64,000 bases of DNA from UBA6107 sp964459385 (GCA_964459385.1 CAYWLG010000001.1:124001-188000), one strand, 5' to 3'; positions 50,217 to 59,485 are shown, counted from the stretch's first letter. The notes: a model not told the origin generated them from the sequence alone. Translations and numbers: made by a program.

Positions 50217-50882
50217 TTATTCTGTTAAATAATGTATCGCGTTTTCGCAAAAACGAAGGCTCTCTGTAATAGTTTTCCAGTTCGCCTTTTTATAGTTATA
50301 GGAAACAGAAGATTGCTTTATCGGTTGCGGCTGCCAATTTTTCGCAATTTCTGTTTGATTTAAATTTTGCATTGCCCAAAAAACAACTTGACACTGACTA
50401 GAGTTCCAATCGGAAATTATTATGTCAAGTAATTCGATAACGGTTTGTAACCCATCATAGGTAAAGCCATTTTTTTTGTAGTAACCTTGAACGCGAATCC
50501 CCATATTTTTGGTCCGCAGACTATCAAGCAAAGACCCAGACAAGAAAAAAGCTCTCCCATCACCTCCAGAAATGTTCTCTGGGGGAATAAAATCAACCTC
50601 TCCTATTCCAATCGCTATACGTGTGTCTAGCTTCTCTTTACTAAATGTGTAACGAAAAAAAGCACGAACAAAGACTGCAATTTCTGGAGATTTTTCTACT
50701 TTTTCAACAACTAATTGCCAACTGTCCCCCCGAAAATTACTTAATTGAAAAGGTATGATCTCATTTGAATAGTGCTTTTGTAGAATATTAGATAGATCAG
50801 AGAAGCTAGAATATAGTTCCTTACGCCTTTGTGAATTTAATTGAGTTGATTTAATAATATCTCCAGTTAATATCGCTTTCAT
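50217..50882 (-). CDS. SatD family protein
   Basis: This 221-residue protein has the N-terminal SatD pattern (AILTGDIIKSTQL), a middle RIAIGIGEVDFIPPENISGGDGRAFFLSGSLLDSL, and a C-terminal helical part that ends with a putative HTH-like stretch (LNQTEIAKNW, KQSSVSYNYKKANW). The latter suggests DNA binding with a regulatory role. It is AT-rich compared with most of the window and is followed after 10 bases by the DUF3307-like gene. Large inverted repeats stand upstream. Confidence 0.78.
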   Translation of the reverse strand: MKAILTGDIIKSTQLNSQRRKELYSSFSDLSNILQKHYSNEIIPFQLSNFRGDSWQLVVEKVEKSPEIAVFVRAFFRYTFSKEKLDTRIAIGIGEVDFIPPENISGGDGRAFFLSGSLLDSLRTKNMGIRVQGYYKKNGFTYDGLQTVIELLDIIISDWNSSQCQVVFWAMQNLNQTEIAKNWQPQPIKQSSVSYNYKKANWKTITESLRFCENAIHYLTE

Positions 50883-50927
50883 AGCATATGCTTTCCATTC
50901 AACTTTATATGAGCTTAATTATTAGTA

Positions 50928-51028
50928 TATCGATAAATTATCTATAATGTCAATATATAGATAATTTACCGATAAATTTACTATATAGATAATATCTCTA
51001 TATAGTATTACAGGGAGATATTATCTAT
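50928..51028 (-). promoter_or_regulatory. Two large inverted repeats upstream of the SatD gene
   Basis: IR1 (50928-50974) has 19-bp arms (TATCGATAAATTATCTATA) with one mismatch and a 9-base spacer. IR2 (50985-51028) has perfect 14-bp arms (ATAGATAATATCTC) with a 16-base spacer. Both contain TATCTAT half-sites. The region is AT-rich and contains no gene. Operator sites for autoregulation by the HTH-like end of the SatD protein are likely. Confidence 0.65.
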
Positions 51029-51055
51029 AATAGGAAAACGTAATTATATAGTTTC

Positions 51056-51820
51056 TTAGTTATGGGCTAAGACAAACTCCAGGGTCACCCCGTTTGGCAT
51101 GGGCAGGCTGATGGGTTGGGCGATGGGCATGTTATAGGGCAGTTCACAGCGCCCCACCACCAAATTACCGGTGCAGTTAAAGCCGTTCAGTTCAACGAAG
51201 TAATTGCCTTCCAGTCGTTTGGGCAGGTAGAAGTAAAAGGTGCCGCTTTCATCGCTGAGCGTGTTATCGCCGTTGCTGCCGTTATAACCGCTTTGGGGGG
51301 AGAGCAGCACGCCAATGCCTGAGGCGGCCTGGTTGCTGACGTTGGTGCGCACATGACCGATGATGGTCTGCACATCGTTTGGATTGATAAAGGGAATCGT
51401 CTCAGCATCGCCGCCGAACTCGAGGTATTCCGCTTTCATCCAGCCGGAGCGATTGTCCTGGGTCTGTACGAAATACCAGGCGTTGCCGGGCGTACGTCCC
51501 ATGATGAGCACGCTCTCGTTGGAATCATACAGGGCTACCGCATCGAACAGAAAACCGGGTCCCCTGCGCAGTTTGAAGTTATCCACCGTGATGTCTGCGC
51601 TGATGGGCGAATATGCGCCGGCGGTGGGGCTGGCCTGCGGCTGTGCAGTGGCCTTGGGTGCCGCCAGTGTGGTGGGTTCGGGTGTGGCGGTCACGATGAT
51701 CACCTGTGGGGTCGAAGTGGGGCCCAATGTGGATGCGGGGGTGTTTGTTGCCGGACGGCTGCAACTGCTTAGAAACACTGCCAGAAAAATTACCGCTAAA
51801 AGTCGGACGCCTTTTCTCAT
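51056..51820 (-). CDS. SH3-domain lipoprotein
   Basis: This 254-residue lipoprotein has a signal peptide ending in FLSSC (Cys at about 20), a Thr/Pro/Ala linker (about 22-65), a bacterial SH3 domain (about 72-130: FKLRRGPGFLFDAVALYDSN, AWYFVQTQDNRSGWMKAEYLEF), and a C-terminal beta-rich carboxypeptidase-regulatory-like domain (SGIGVLLSPQSGYNGSNGDN, GTFYFYLPKRLEGNYFVELNG). It probably binds cell-wall or surface glycans. GGAG precedes the ATG at 51820. Confidence 0.82.
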   Translation of the reverse strand: MRKGVRLLAVIFLAVFLSSCSRPATNTPASTLGPTSTPQVIIVTATPEPTTLAAPKATAQPQASPTAGAYSPISADITVDNFKLRRGPGFLFDAVALYDSNESVLIMGRTPGNAWYFVQTQDNRSGWMKAEYLEFGGDAETIPFINPNDVQTIIGHVRTNVSNQAASGIGVLLSPQSGYNGSNGDNTLSDESGTFYFYLPKRLEGNYFVELNGFNCTGNLVVGRCELPYNMPIAQPISLPMPNGVTLEFVLAHN

Positions 51821-51905
51821 AGAACTCTCCTCGAATCTAGACATAATTTTACTAGATTCAATTGGGATTGCGTCAATGGAATGAGGAGGGTTTGTCTGTT
51901 GCCGA

Positions 51906-52277
51906 TCAGGCTTTCAGCCAGTCGATGGCCTCTGCGCGGGTATCGAATACCTTGACGTTGTAACCGCGATTGCGGCACACGGTTTCATAAAACGCAAGGT
52001 TTTTGCGTGCCGCGGCTTCTTCCGGCAAAAGCACGGCTTCTTTAATGCGGTGATCTATGTTCTGGGCATCGAAGATGCGGGGCATTTCGTAAATATTGAA
52101 AGCGGTCGTGTTGTGAATGATCGCCGTACAATCACATACCACCCAGAAGGTCTTTTTTTGCTCGACCAGTTTTACAACGCCCTGTGTGACCTCAACCAGA
52201 TCGGTCATTTGGAACTTCCCCGTAAACACGATCTCGATGAGGCGCTCATCCGGCAAGTACCTCGTTTTCCAGGTCAT
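51906..52277 (-). CDS. Small STAS/SpoIIAA-like protein
   Basis: This 123-residue soluble protein has alternating strands and helices: LIEIVFTGKFQMTDLVEVTQGVVKL, FWVVCDCTAIIHNTT, then LAFYETVCRNRGYNVKVFDTRAEAIDWLKA. The layout resembles SpoIIAA-like/STAS proteins that sense or bind small ligands in signalling. The match is at fold level only. It stands alone with AGGAG about 11 bases before the ATG. Confidence 0.6.
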   Translation of the reverse strand: MTWKTRYLPDERLIEIVFTGKFQMTDLVEVTQGVVKLVEQKKTFWVVCDCTAIIHNTTAFNIYEMPRIFDAQNIDHRIKEAVLLPEEAAARKNLAFYETVCRNRGYNVKVFDTRAEAIDWLKA

Positions 52278-52382
52278 GTCGATCTTAACTCCTGCTAAAC
52301 TACCGACAAACCATTTTGATTTGTCTATACAAGCTGATTATACAGCGGCGCCGACACGAAAATCAATAAATGAGTTTTGATC

Positions 52383-53234
52383 TTACCGGGTTTGCAAAAG
52401 CGATAGGAGCAGGTCTTCCCGCTTTATTTCATCGGTCGCGAAGTCCAGTTTGTTTTCAGAAAAGTGGCAGCGCACCTGCTCGATCATCTCTTCACAGCAG
52501 GCGCAGGAATCGGTCACGAAGACGATGCGGTCGGCGCCCCCTAAAACAGAGAGCATGGCGCCGATCTGCTTGATGAGGCCATGAAAATACATGGAGCGGG
52601 CCAGCGACAACTCCGGATCATCCCCGGCCAAAAATTCGGCAAAAGAAAATGATCTTTTGGCAAAGGAGCGCCAGCCGCATTGTGTGTAGAGCCTCACCCT
52701 GATCTCGGCTGTGTTCACTCCCTGGTCGCAGAGAAAAAATAGCAGGCTGGGGTCGATCTCGCCGCAGCTTGTCAGGCCGGGCAGTCCGTCGAGCAGGCTG
52801 TAGCCCACAGAGCAATCCACCGCCGCCCCGTCGCAAATTGCTGCCAGAGTGGTTTGTGCGGCCAAATGAACAGAAACGATGCGCCCTCGCGGGTGCTGAC
52901 CGGCCACCCAGGCATGCACCAGACCGTCCGCGCCGAAACGGAGCAGGCCGGCTGTGTCTTCAGGCGGCAGGGCATAATGAACCGCCTGGGCGGGCAGGCC
53001 GGCAAAGAAAGCCGTTTCGCAAGCCAGATATTGCCTCAAGTCGGGCTCCTGCTCGAATTTGGCCCGCACGGCATCTACGGCAGCCCGGTTTTCTTGTGGC
53101 CACTCATCGGCACAGGCTTGCAGGGCGGGCAGATCAGCCGGTGTGATATGCTGGCAGGGCTGAACAAAACGGCTGCCGCCGCGCGGCAAAACGGTGAGAA
53201 AGCGGCTATCGTTCGTGCGCAGGGTCTCAGGCAT
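52383..53234 (-). CDS. Truncated, degenerate acetate kinase paralog
   Basis: This 283-residue protein aligns by eye with the C-terminal two thirds of acetate kinase. VDCSVGYSLLDGLPGLTSCGEIDPSLLFFL corresponds to the kinase VDTSMGxxPLxGLxxxTRSGDxD segment, and GGADRIVFVTDSCACCEEMIEQVR to the nucleotide-binding strand. The catalytic Arg of TRSGD is Ser/Cys here and the GIGEN loop is lost. The N-terminal phosphate-binding half (NxGSSS) is missing. It overlaps the intact gene upstream by 8 bases, so both are co-translated. Catalysis is unlikely; a partner or regulatory role is inferred. Confidence 0.72.
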   Translation of the reverse strand: MPETLRTNDSRFLTVLPRGGSRFVQPCQHITPADLPALQACADEWPQENRAAVDAVRAKFEQEPDLRQYLACETAFFAGLPAQAVHYALPPEDTAGLLRFGADGLVHAWVAGQHPRGRIVSVHLAAQTTLAAICDGAAVDCSVGYSLLDGLPGLTSCGEIDPSLLFFLCDQGVNTAEIRVRLYTQCGWRSFAKRSFSFAEFLAGDDPELSLARSMYFHGLIKQIGAMLSVLGGADRIVFVTDSCACCEEMIEQVRCHFSENKLDFATDEIKREDLLLSLLQTR

Positions 53235-54426
53235 ATTCTTCCGCCTCCAACAAGGCCAGGGTTTCACGCGCGATCACCAGCTCTTCATCGGTGGGGGTGA
53301 CCAGAATGTGCACGTCTGCACCCTTGGCGCGGATGTCGCTCATGCGATCAAGCGGCGCGTTCTGATTGGCGACCTCATCCAGATGGATGCCGGCCCATTC
53401 CAGCCCGTCACAGGCCAGCGCACGTATGTAGGGGTTTTGCAGGCCGATGTCATCGGTGAAGAGCAGGGCGTCCACCCGGCCCAGCAGGGCCAGGTAGCTG
53501 CCGATGGTCTTTTTCAGGCGCAGGGCATACATTTCAACGGCCAGCGCGGCCCGTTCGTCGTTTGGCATGGCGGCGATCAGGTCACGCAGATCGCTGGAAG
53601 TGCCCGAAACACCCAGCAAACCGGAACGTTTGTTGAGCAGGTCATTGACGGCTGCACTGCCTTGGCTTTCGATCAGCTTTAACACGGCGGCTGCGTCCAC
53701 ATCTCCGCTGCGGGTGCTCATCATCAGCCCGGCCAGCGGCGAGTAGCCCATCGAGGTGTCGATCGAGCGCCCGCCTTGAATGGCAGCCACCGACGACCCG
53801 CCCGTGCCCAGGTGGCAGGCCACCAGCTTTAAGGAGGGTAACGGCTGGTTCAAGAATTCGGCCGCCTTCTGGCACACGTACTGGTAAGACAGGCCGTGAA
53901 ATCCATATTTGCGCAGCCCATTTTCTCCGAACTGCTGCGGCAGCGCATAGCAGCGATAGGCGCTCTCTGGCAAATTGGCATGAAAGGCCGTGTCAAAGCT
54001 TAGTGTTTCAGGAATACTGGGCAGGCGCTCCAGGCAAACTTCGATCACGCTCAGTGAGTTGGGGTTATGGATGGGCGCCAGCGGCATCAATCCGTTTAAT
54101 TCGGCCAAATTCTCTGGCGTCAACAAAATAGAGCGCTGAAAGCGCTCGCCGCCGTGCACAAAACGATGGCCGATGGCGTCCACGCTGAAGTGCTTTTCGG
54201 CCAGAAAGTTCAAGATCAACTGGGCCGCGCTGCGGTGATCGGGCAGGGGCAGCACATCCTTTTGGGATTGTTCCCCCCAATGATGTTCGATAAAGGCAGG
54301 TTCACTGCCTTTCACACCCACCCGGTGCGCTTTGCCCCTGCAGATCAGTTCGAGCAAGCGGCCGTTTACCCGGTACAGTTTGTAGTTTTGCGATGAACTG
54401 CCGCAATTAAAGACCAGAATGTTCAA
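53227..54426 (-). CDS. Acetate kinase-like enzyme
   Basis: This 399-residue ASKHA-fold kinase interconverts acetate + ATP and acetyl phosphate, or acts on a related short acid (butyrate, propionate). It begins ILVFNCGSSSQNYKLY (phosphate-1 motif), with IGHRFVHGGERFQ, LSFDTAFHANLP, KYGFHGLSYQYVCQKAAEFL, ACHLGTGGSSVAAI, and STRSGDVDAA with the catalytic Arg. The adenosine motif FTDDIGLQNPYIR differs from the usual FTGGIGEN. The start is TTG (54426) with GGAGGAAACC just before it. Acetate kinase is the likeliest activity, but the altered loop leaves room for another. Confidence 0.82.
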   Translation of the reverse strand: MNILVFNCGSSSQNYKLYRVNGRLLELICRGKAHRVGVKGSEPAFIEHHWGEQSQKDVLPLPDHRSAAQLILNFLAEKHFSVDAIGHRFVHGGERFQRSILLTPENLAELNGLMPLAPIHNPNSLSVIEVCLERLPSIPETLSFDTAFHANLPESAYRCYALPQQFGENGLRKYGFHGLSYQYVCQKAAEFLNQPLPSLKLVACHLGTGGSSVAAIQGGRSIDTSMGYSPLAGLMMSTRSGDVDAAAVLKLIESQGSAAVNDLLNKRSGLLGVSGTSSDLRDLIAAMPNDERAALAVEMYALRLKKTIGSYLALLGRVDALLFTDDIGLQNPYIRALACDGLEWAGIHLDEVANQNAPLDRMSDIRAKGADVHILVTPTDEELVIARETLALLEAEEYA

Positions 54427-54558
54427 GGTTTCCTCCCATCGCACGATAGAAACTATATCACCTGCGACCATAAAGTTGAAAGAGAAAGCTCATGATTTTA
54501 TTAAGAAAAACCTCTCTAGATGAATATTAGACTTTTATAAGAGAATAAAAATCGCCCC

Positions 54559-54604
54559 TTTACACAGATAATTCGGCGTAGTATAGTTCGATGCCGTACT
54601 AAAT
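54559..54604 (+). promoter_or_regulatory. Promoter of the marR-exporter operon with MarR-type operator
   Basis: TTTACA (54559-54564) and TATAGT (54582-54587) are 17 bases apart. The 34-bp element at 54571-54604 spans the -10 and start site. It matches the element before the MacAB-like operon (19684-19717, other strand) at 30 of 34 positions, in the same orientation to the gene. Autorepression by the MarR protein is inferred. Confidence 0.82.
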
Positions 54605-54616
54605 AGTCAGGAAAGC

Positions 54617-55258
54617 ATGATGAAAGATTTTAAAGATTTAACACCTCAACAGCGACAAGAAAGAAGCAAGAAGATCGACGATTTTGTGCGTAAAAAGATC
54701 GTTGAAATGTCTGGCATCGAAAACGTGCGCGGCATTCAATTGAGCAACACCCTGCGACGCATTGCCAATTTGTTCGATGCACTGGCGAACCAGCAGGATA
54801 GTGAGGATGAGGTATCGGGGCCACGCATGGGCATCTTGATCCGTTTGTATGGCGGAGAAGTTTTACGTGAAGAAGCGGGCGTCACCCCCACCATGCTCAG
54901 TCACATGCAAAACGTGACCAAAAATACCATCAGCTCGCTGGTGAAGGGATTGGAAGATCAGGGGATGATTCGCCGTGAAAACGACCCGCAGGATCGCCGC
55001 ATTTACCGCCTTTATCTCACCGATGCTGGCCGCGATTACGTTACCAAAATGGCGCCCAAAAAGATCAATTATCTGAACTCGCTTGTTTCTGATATGGATC
55101 CGGCTGAGATTGACCAATTGCTCGAATTGCTGGGCAAGTTACAGGTGAATTTGCTTGGTCACACGCATTTTAGTGACTTCCATAAAAGAAGTCGTTTTCA
55201 CAATATGAGTAGACCTCCCCATTTCTCTGCTTCCCCACAAAAACCTACAGACGAATAG
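54617..55258 (+). CDS. MarR family transcriptional regulator
   Basis: This 213-residue regulator has a winged helix (about 60-155): EAGVTPTMLSHMQNVTKNTISSLVKGLEDQGMIRRENDPQDRRIYRLYLTDAG. The DPQDRR wing is the MarR signature. The N-terminal extension (1-50, charged) and a basic, Pro-rich tail (about 185-213) are longer than usual. The ATG at 54617 has AGGA before it. The two genes of an ABC exporter follow, so it should control efflux in response to a drug-like ligand. Confidence 0.9.
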   Translation: MMKDFKDLTPQQRQERSKKIDDFVRKKIVEMSGIENVRGIQLSNTLRRIANLFDALANQQDSEDEVSGPRMGILIRLYGGEVLREEAGVTPTMLSHMQNVTKNTISSLVKGLEDQGMIRRENDPQDRRIYRLYLTDAGRDYVTKMAPKKINYLNSLVSDMDPAEIDQLLELLGKLQVNLLGHTHFSDFHKRSRFHNMSRPPHFSASPQKPTDE

Positions 55259-55322
55259 AAAAACGAAACCATCCTGCAATTATTTCTTAAGACATGGTTT
55301 GTTAGAAAGGAAAATGCACTGA

Positions 55323-57563
55323 ATGTTTAAAATTTTGAAGTATTTAAAGCCTTATTTATTGTTAATTGTGATTGCCGTTGGTCTGTTATTCGTGCAGGCG
55401 CAGGCTGACCTGGCACTGCCCGATTACATGTCGAAGATCATCAATGATGGCATCCAACAGGGCGGCATCATTAATGCTGTCCCGACGGCGATCCGTCAGA
55501 GCGAGATGAACAAGCTGACCACCTTCATGTCGGAGGATGAAAAAGCCGGTGTACTGGCCGATTACACGCTTGTTAATTCGGGTTCCACCGAATCGCAACA
55601 GTATGTTGACGAGTACCCCACGCTGGCAACTGAATCGATCTACGTGCTGAACAAGATCGATCAAACAGAAACCGACAAGATCAACCCGATCATGGGCAAA
55701 TCTTTCCTGGCCGTTTATGCGGTCAACGAGATCATGGCCGATCCTTCCAAGGCGGCTGCCATGATGCAGGGGTCGGCGCTTGATCTTTCCAAGATTCCGC
55801 CTGGTCAGGACGTTTTCACAGTCCTCCAGTCACTGCCCGCGGACGTGAAATCCAAGATCACCAGTGCGATCAATGAAAAATTTGCCACCCTGAACACCAG
55901 CATGATCACACAAACGGCTGTCACCCAGGTGAAGGCTGAATATGCGGCGCTGGGCATGGACACCGGCAAGATTCAGATGAACTATGTGATCAACATCGGC
56001 ATTCTGATGCTGCTGGTGACGCTTGTTTCGGCGGTTTGTACCATTCTGGTGGGCTTCCTCTCGGCACGTGTGGCCGCCGGCATGTCACGCGACCTGCGCC
56101 GCGATCTGTTCAAGAAAGTGGAGAGCTTCTCAAAGGCTGAGTTCGATCAATTCTCCACCGCATCGCTGATCACCCGCACCACCAACGATATCACCCAGGT
56201 GCAGATGCTGGTGATCATGAGCATGCGCATGATCTTCTACGCGCCGATCATCGGTGTAGGCGCCGTCATCCGTGCCGTGGATAAAAGTGTTTCCATGTCT
56301 TGGGTGATCGCGCTGGCTGTCATCATTTTGCTCGGTCTGATCTTGACCGTGTTCTCTGTGGCCCTGCCCAAATTCAAGATCATCCAAAAATTGGTCGACC
56401 GTCTCAATCTGGTGACCCGCGAGGCCCTTTCGGGTATGATGGTGATCCGCGCCTTCAACACGCAGAAGTTTGAAGAAGAGCGCTTTGATAAGGCCAACGT
56501 AGACCTGACCCAAACCAGCTTGTTCGTGAACCGCATCATGGTCATCATGATGCCAATGATGATGTTGTTGATGAACGGACTTTCCATCCTCATCATCTGG
56601 GTGGGGGCGCATCAGGTGGCCGACTCGGTCATGCAGGTGGGCGATATGATGGCCTTCTTGCAGTATGCCATGCAGGTGGTCATGTCGTTCTTGATGCTCT
56701 CGATCATGTTCATCATGTTCCCGCGCGCCTCGGTCTCGGGCGACCGCATCGCTGAGGTGCTGGCCGTCAAACCCTCGATCTTGGACCCTCAGGAGCCAAA
56801 ACATCTGGCGGAACCCATCAAGGGTGTGGTCAAGTTCGATCATGTTTCATTCAAATATCCGAACGCAGAAGAAGATGTGCTGCACGATATCAGCTTTACA
56901 GCAAAGCCCGGCCAAACGACCGCTTTTATCGGTTCGACCGGCTCTGGTAAATCCACCGTGGTTAACCTGATCCCGCGCTTTTTTGATGTCACTGGGGGCG
57001 CCATCTCTCTGGATGGCATTGACATCCGTGAATTGACACAAAAAGACCTGCGCAATCACATTGGTTACATTCCCCAGCGCGGCATGCTCTTCTCGGGCAC
57101 CATCGAAAGCAACCTGCTTTATGCAGACGAGAACGCCACAACACTGGATATTGAAAAGGCCGCCGAGGTGGCTCAGGCAACTGAGTTCATCGCCGACATG
57201 CCTGAAAAGTTTGAGACAGAAATTTCGCAAGGCGGCAGCAATGTTTCTGGCGGTCAAAAGCAGCGTCTTTCGATTGCCCGCGCACTGGTGAAGAAACCAC
57301 CCATCTATATCTTTGACGATAGTTTCTCAGCGCTCGACTTTAAGACCGATGCTGCTTTGCGTAAGGCCCTAAAAGACTACACCGGTGGCAGCACCGTTTT
57401 GATCGTAGCGCAACGCATCGCCACCATTCGCACCGCTGAACAGATCATTGTTCTGGACGAAGGAAAAGTTGTGGGTATTGGTACACATAAAGAGTTAATG
57501 GAATCCTGCGAGACCTACAAAGAAATTGCGTTATCGCAGTTGAGCAAGGAGGAATTGCAATGA
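55323..57563 (+). CDS. Heterodimeric ABC exporter, subunit A (with large first extracellular loop)
   Basis: This 746-residue half-transporter has TM1 with LALPDYMSKIINDGIQQGGI right after it, then an insert of about 150 residues (about 45-215) outside the membrane, then five spans and an ATPase domain. ATPase motifs: Walker A GSTGSGKST, signature VSGGQKQRLSIARAL, Walker B IYIFDDSFSALD. The Asp in place of the usual catalytic Glu (DDSF) marks the degenerate site typical for one half of a heterodimer. It overlaps the partner gene by 4 bases. Confidence 0.93.
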   Translation: MFKILKYLKPYLLLIVIAVGLLFVQAQADLALPDYMSKIINDGIQQGGIINAVPTAIRQSEMNKLTTFMSEDEKAGVLADYTLVNSGSTESQQYVDEYPTLATESIYVLNKIDQTETDKINPIMGKSFLAVYAVNEIMADPSKAAAMMQGSALDLSKIPPGQDVFTVLQSLPADVKSKITSAINEKFATLNTSMITQTAVTQVKAEYAALGMDTGKIQMNYVINIGILMLLVTLVSAVCTILVGFLSARVAAGMSRDLRRDLFKKVESFSKAEFDQFSTASLITRTTNDITQVQMLVIMSMRMIFYAPIIGVGAVIRAVDKSVSMSWVIALAVIILLGLILTVFSVALPKFKIIQKLVDRLNLVTREALSGMMVIRAFNTQKFEEERFDKANVDLTQTSLFVNRIMVIMMPMMMLLMNGLSILIIWVGAHQVADSVMQVGDMMAFLQYAMQVVMSFLMLSIMFIMFPRASVSGDRIAEVLAVKPSILDPQEPKHLAEPIKGVVKFDHVSFKYPNAEEDVLHDISFTAKPGQTTAFIGSTGSGKSTVVNLIPRFFDVTGGAISLDGIDIRELTQKDLRNHIGYIPQRGMLFSGTIESNLLYADENATTLDIEKAAEVAQATEFIADMPEKFETEISQGGSNVSGGQKQRLSIARALVKKPPIYIFDDSFSALDFKTDAALRKALKDYTGGSTVLIVAQRIATIRTAEQIIVLDEGKVVGIGTHKELMESCETYKEIALSQLSKEELQ

Positions 57564-59446
57564 GTATGCAAAATCGTCCTCAACAGCAGCAACAACAGCG
57601 CGGCATGATGGGCGGTGGCCCCATGCGCGGTGGCCCCGGTGGCCCGATGATGCGCGGCGGCGAAAAGGCGCGTGACTTCAAAGGCACCCTCGCAAAGCTG
57701 CTGAAATATTTAGCGGTGTATAAGGTTTCGATCGTTGTTGTATTGATCTTCGCCATTGCTTCTACGGTGTTTTCGATCATCGGCCCAAAGATCCTGGGCA
57801 ATGCCACGACCAAGCTGTTTGAAGGCATCATGGGTCAGATCGCTGGAACCGGCAGCGGCGTTGATTTTGGTTACATCGGCAAGACCCTGCTGTGGCTGGC
57901 CGGTCTTTATCTGATCTCGGCTGGGTTCAGTTACGTTCAGGGCTGGATCATGACCGATGTCTCTATGAAGATCACCTACCAGTTCCGCAAAGAAATCGCC
58001 GAAAAGATCAACCGTATGCCGCTGCGTTATTTTGACGGCACCAGTCACGGTGAAGTGCTCTCGCGCATCACCAACGATGTAGATACCGTCAGCCAGACCA
58101 TGAACCAAAGCCTGACCCAAATGGTGACCTCGGTGGTGACCATGATCGGTGTGCTGGTGATGATGCTCTCGATCAGTTGGATCATGACCCTGGTCGCGCT
58201 GATCGTGGTTCCGCTCTCGGCCGTCTTTATCAGCTTCGTGGTGAAAAATTCGCAGCGATTCTTCAAAGAGCAGCAGAACTATCTGGGTCACGTTAATGGC
58301 CATGTGGAAGAAATGTACGGCAGCCATATCGTGATGAAGGCCTTCAACGGTGAAGAGAAAAGCATCGCGAAATTCGACGGCTTGAACGAAACTCTTTACG
58401 GTACGGCTTGGAAAAGCCAGTTCTTATCGGGCTTGATGATGCCGGTCATGACCTTCATCGGTAACCTGGGCTATGTAGCGGTTGTGATCCTCGGCGGCTG
58501 GCTGGCGATCAAGGGCTCGATCACCGTGGGTGACATTCAGGCCTTCATTCAGTATGTGCGCTCGTTCACACAGCCGATCACCCAGATCGCCAACATCTCT
58601 AACGTGATGCAGCAGATGGCGGCTTCGGCCGAACGCGTCTTTGAGTTCCTGGCTGAAGAAGAAGAAGTCAGCGAAGCAGAGAACCCCGTTCATCTGGATC
58701 ACGTCGATGGCGGTGTGGAGTTCAAAGATGTTCACTTTGGCTACAATCCTGACAAGATCATCATCAACGATTTCTGCGCCGATGTGAAACCCGGTCAGAA
58801 GATCGCCATCGTTGGCCCCACCGGGGCGGGCAAGACCACCATGGTCAAGCTGCTGATGCGTTTCTATGATGTCAACAGCGGTTCGATCAAGGTGGATGGG
58901 CACGACATCCGTGACTTCAAGCGTGAAGACCTGCGCAAGATGTTCGGTATGGTGCTGCAGGATGCCTGGCTGTACAACGGTTCGATCATGGAAAACATCC
59001 GTTATGGCCGGTTGGGCGCCAGTGATGAAGAGGTGGTCAATGCAGCCAAAACGGCCTATGTAGATCACTTTATCCGCACCCTGCCTGAAGGTTACAACAT
59101 GGTGCTGGATGAGGAGGCATCGAACGTTTCATCCGGGCAAAAGCAGTTGTTGACCATTGCCCGCGCCATTCTGGCCGATCCGCGCATTCTCATCCTCGAT
59201 GAAGCAACCAGCTCGGTTGATACCCGTACCGAGGTGCTCATCCAACAGGCGATGGATGTGTTGATGAAGAACCGCACCAGCTTCATCATCGCACACCGGC
59301 TCTCCACCATCCGCAACGCCGACCTTATCCTGGTGATGAACAACGGCGATATTGTGGAGCAAGGTTCTCATAACGAGCTGCTTGAAAAGGACGGCTTTTA
59401 CGCCTCACTTTACAACAGTCAGTTTGAGAACGCAGAAGTTCTCTAG
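57560..59446 (+). CDS. Heterodimeric ABC exporter, subunit B
   Basis: This 628-residue half-transporter has an unusual N-terminus rich in Gln, Gly, Met and Pro (about 1-35), six spans, and the ATPase domain. Walker A is GPTGAGKTT, the signature VSSGQKQLLTIARAI, and Walker B ILILDEATSSVD with the catalytic Glu, so this is the active half. Together with subunit A it forms a multidrug-type exporter, controlled by the MarR gene just upstream. A terminator follows the gene. Confidence 0.94.
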   Translation: MSMQNRPQQQQQQRGMMGGGPMRGGPGGPMMRGGEKARDFKGTLAKLLKYLAVYKVSIVVVLIFAIASTVFSIIGPKILGNATTKLFEGIMGQIAGTGSGVDFGYIGKTLLWLAGLYLISAGFSYVQGWIMTDVSMKITYQFRKEIAEKINRMPLRYFDGTSHGEVLSRITNDVDTVSQTMNQSLTQMVTSVVTMIGVLVMMLSISWIMTLVALIVVPLSAVFISFVVKNSQRFFKEQQNYLGHVNGHVEEMYGSHIVMKAFNGEEKSIAKFDGLNETLYGTAWKSQFLSGLMMPVMTFIGNLGYVAVVILGGWLAIKGSITVGDIQAFIQYVRSFTQPITQIANISNVMQQMAASAERVFEFLAEEEEVSEAENPVHLDHVDGGVEFKDVHFGYNPDKIIINDFCADVKPGQKIAIVGPTGAGKTTMVKLLMRFYDVNSGSIKVDGHDIRDFKREDLRKMFGMVLQDAWLYNGSIMENIRYGRLGASDEEVVNAAKTAYVDHFIRTLPEGYNMVLDEEASNVSSGQKQLLTIARAILADPRILILDEATSSVDTRTEVLIQQAMDVLMKNRTSFIIAHRLSTIRNADLILVMNNGDIVEQGSHNELLEKDGFYASLYNSQFENAEVL

Positions 59447-59452
59447 AATACG

Positions 59453-59485
59453 AACAGCCGCCCTACAACATGTAGAGCGGCTGTT
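59453..59485 (+). terminator. Terminator of the marR-exporter operon
   Basis: The stem AACAGCCGC / GCGGCTGTT with an inner CTAC/GTAG pair is followed by TCTTTAGTT, just after the exporter stop. Confidence 0.75.
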
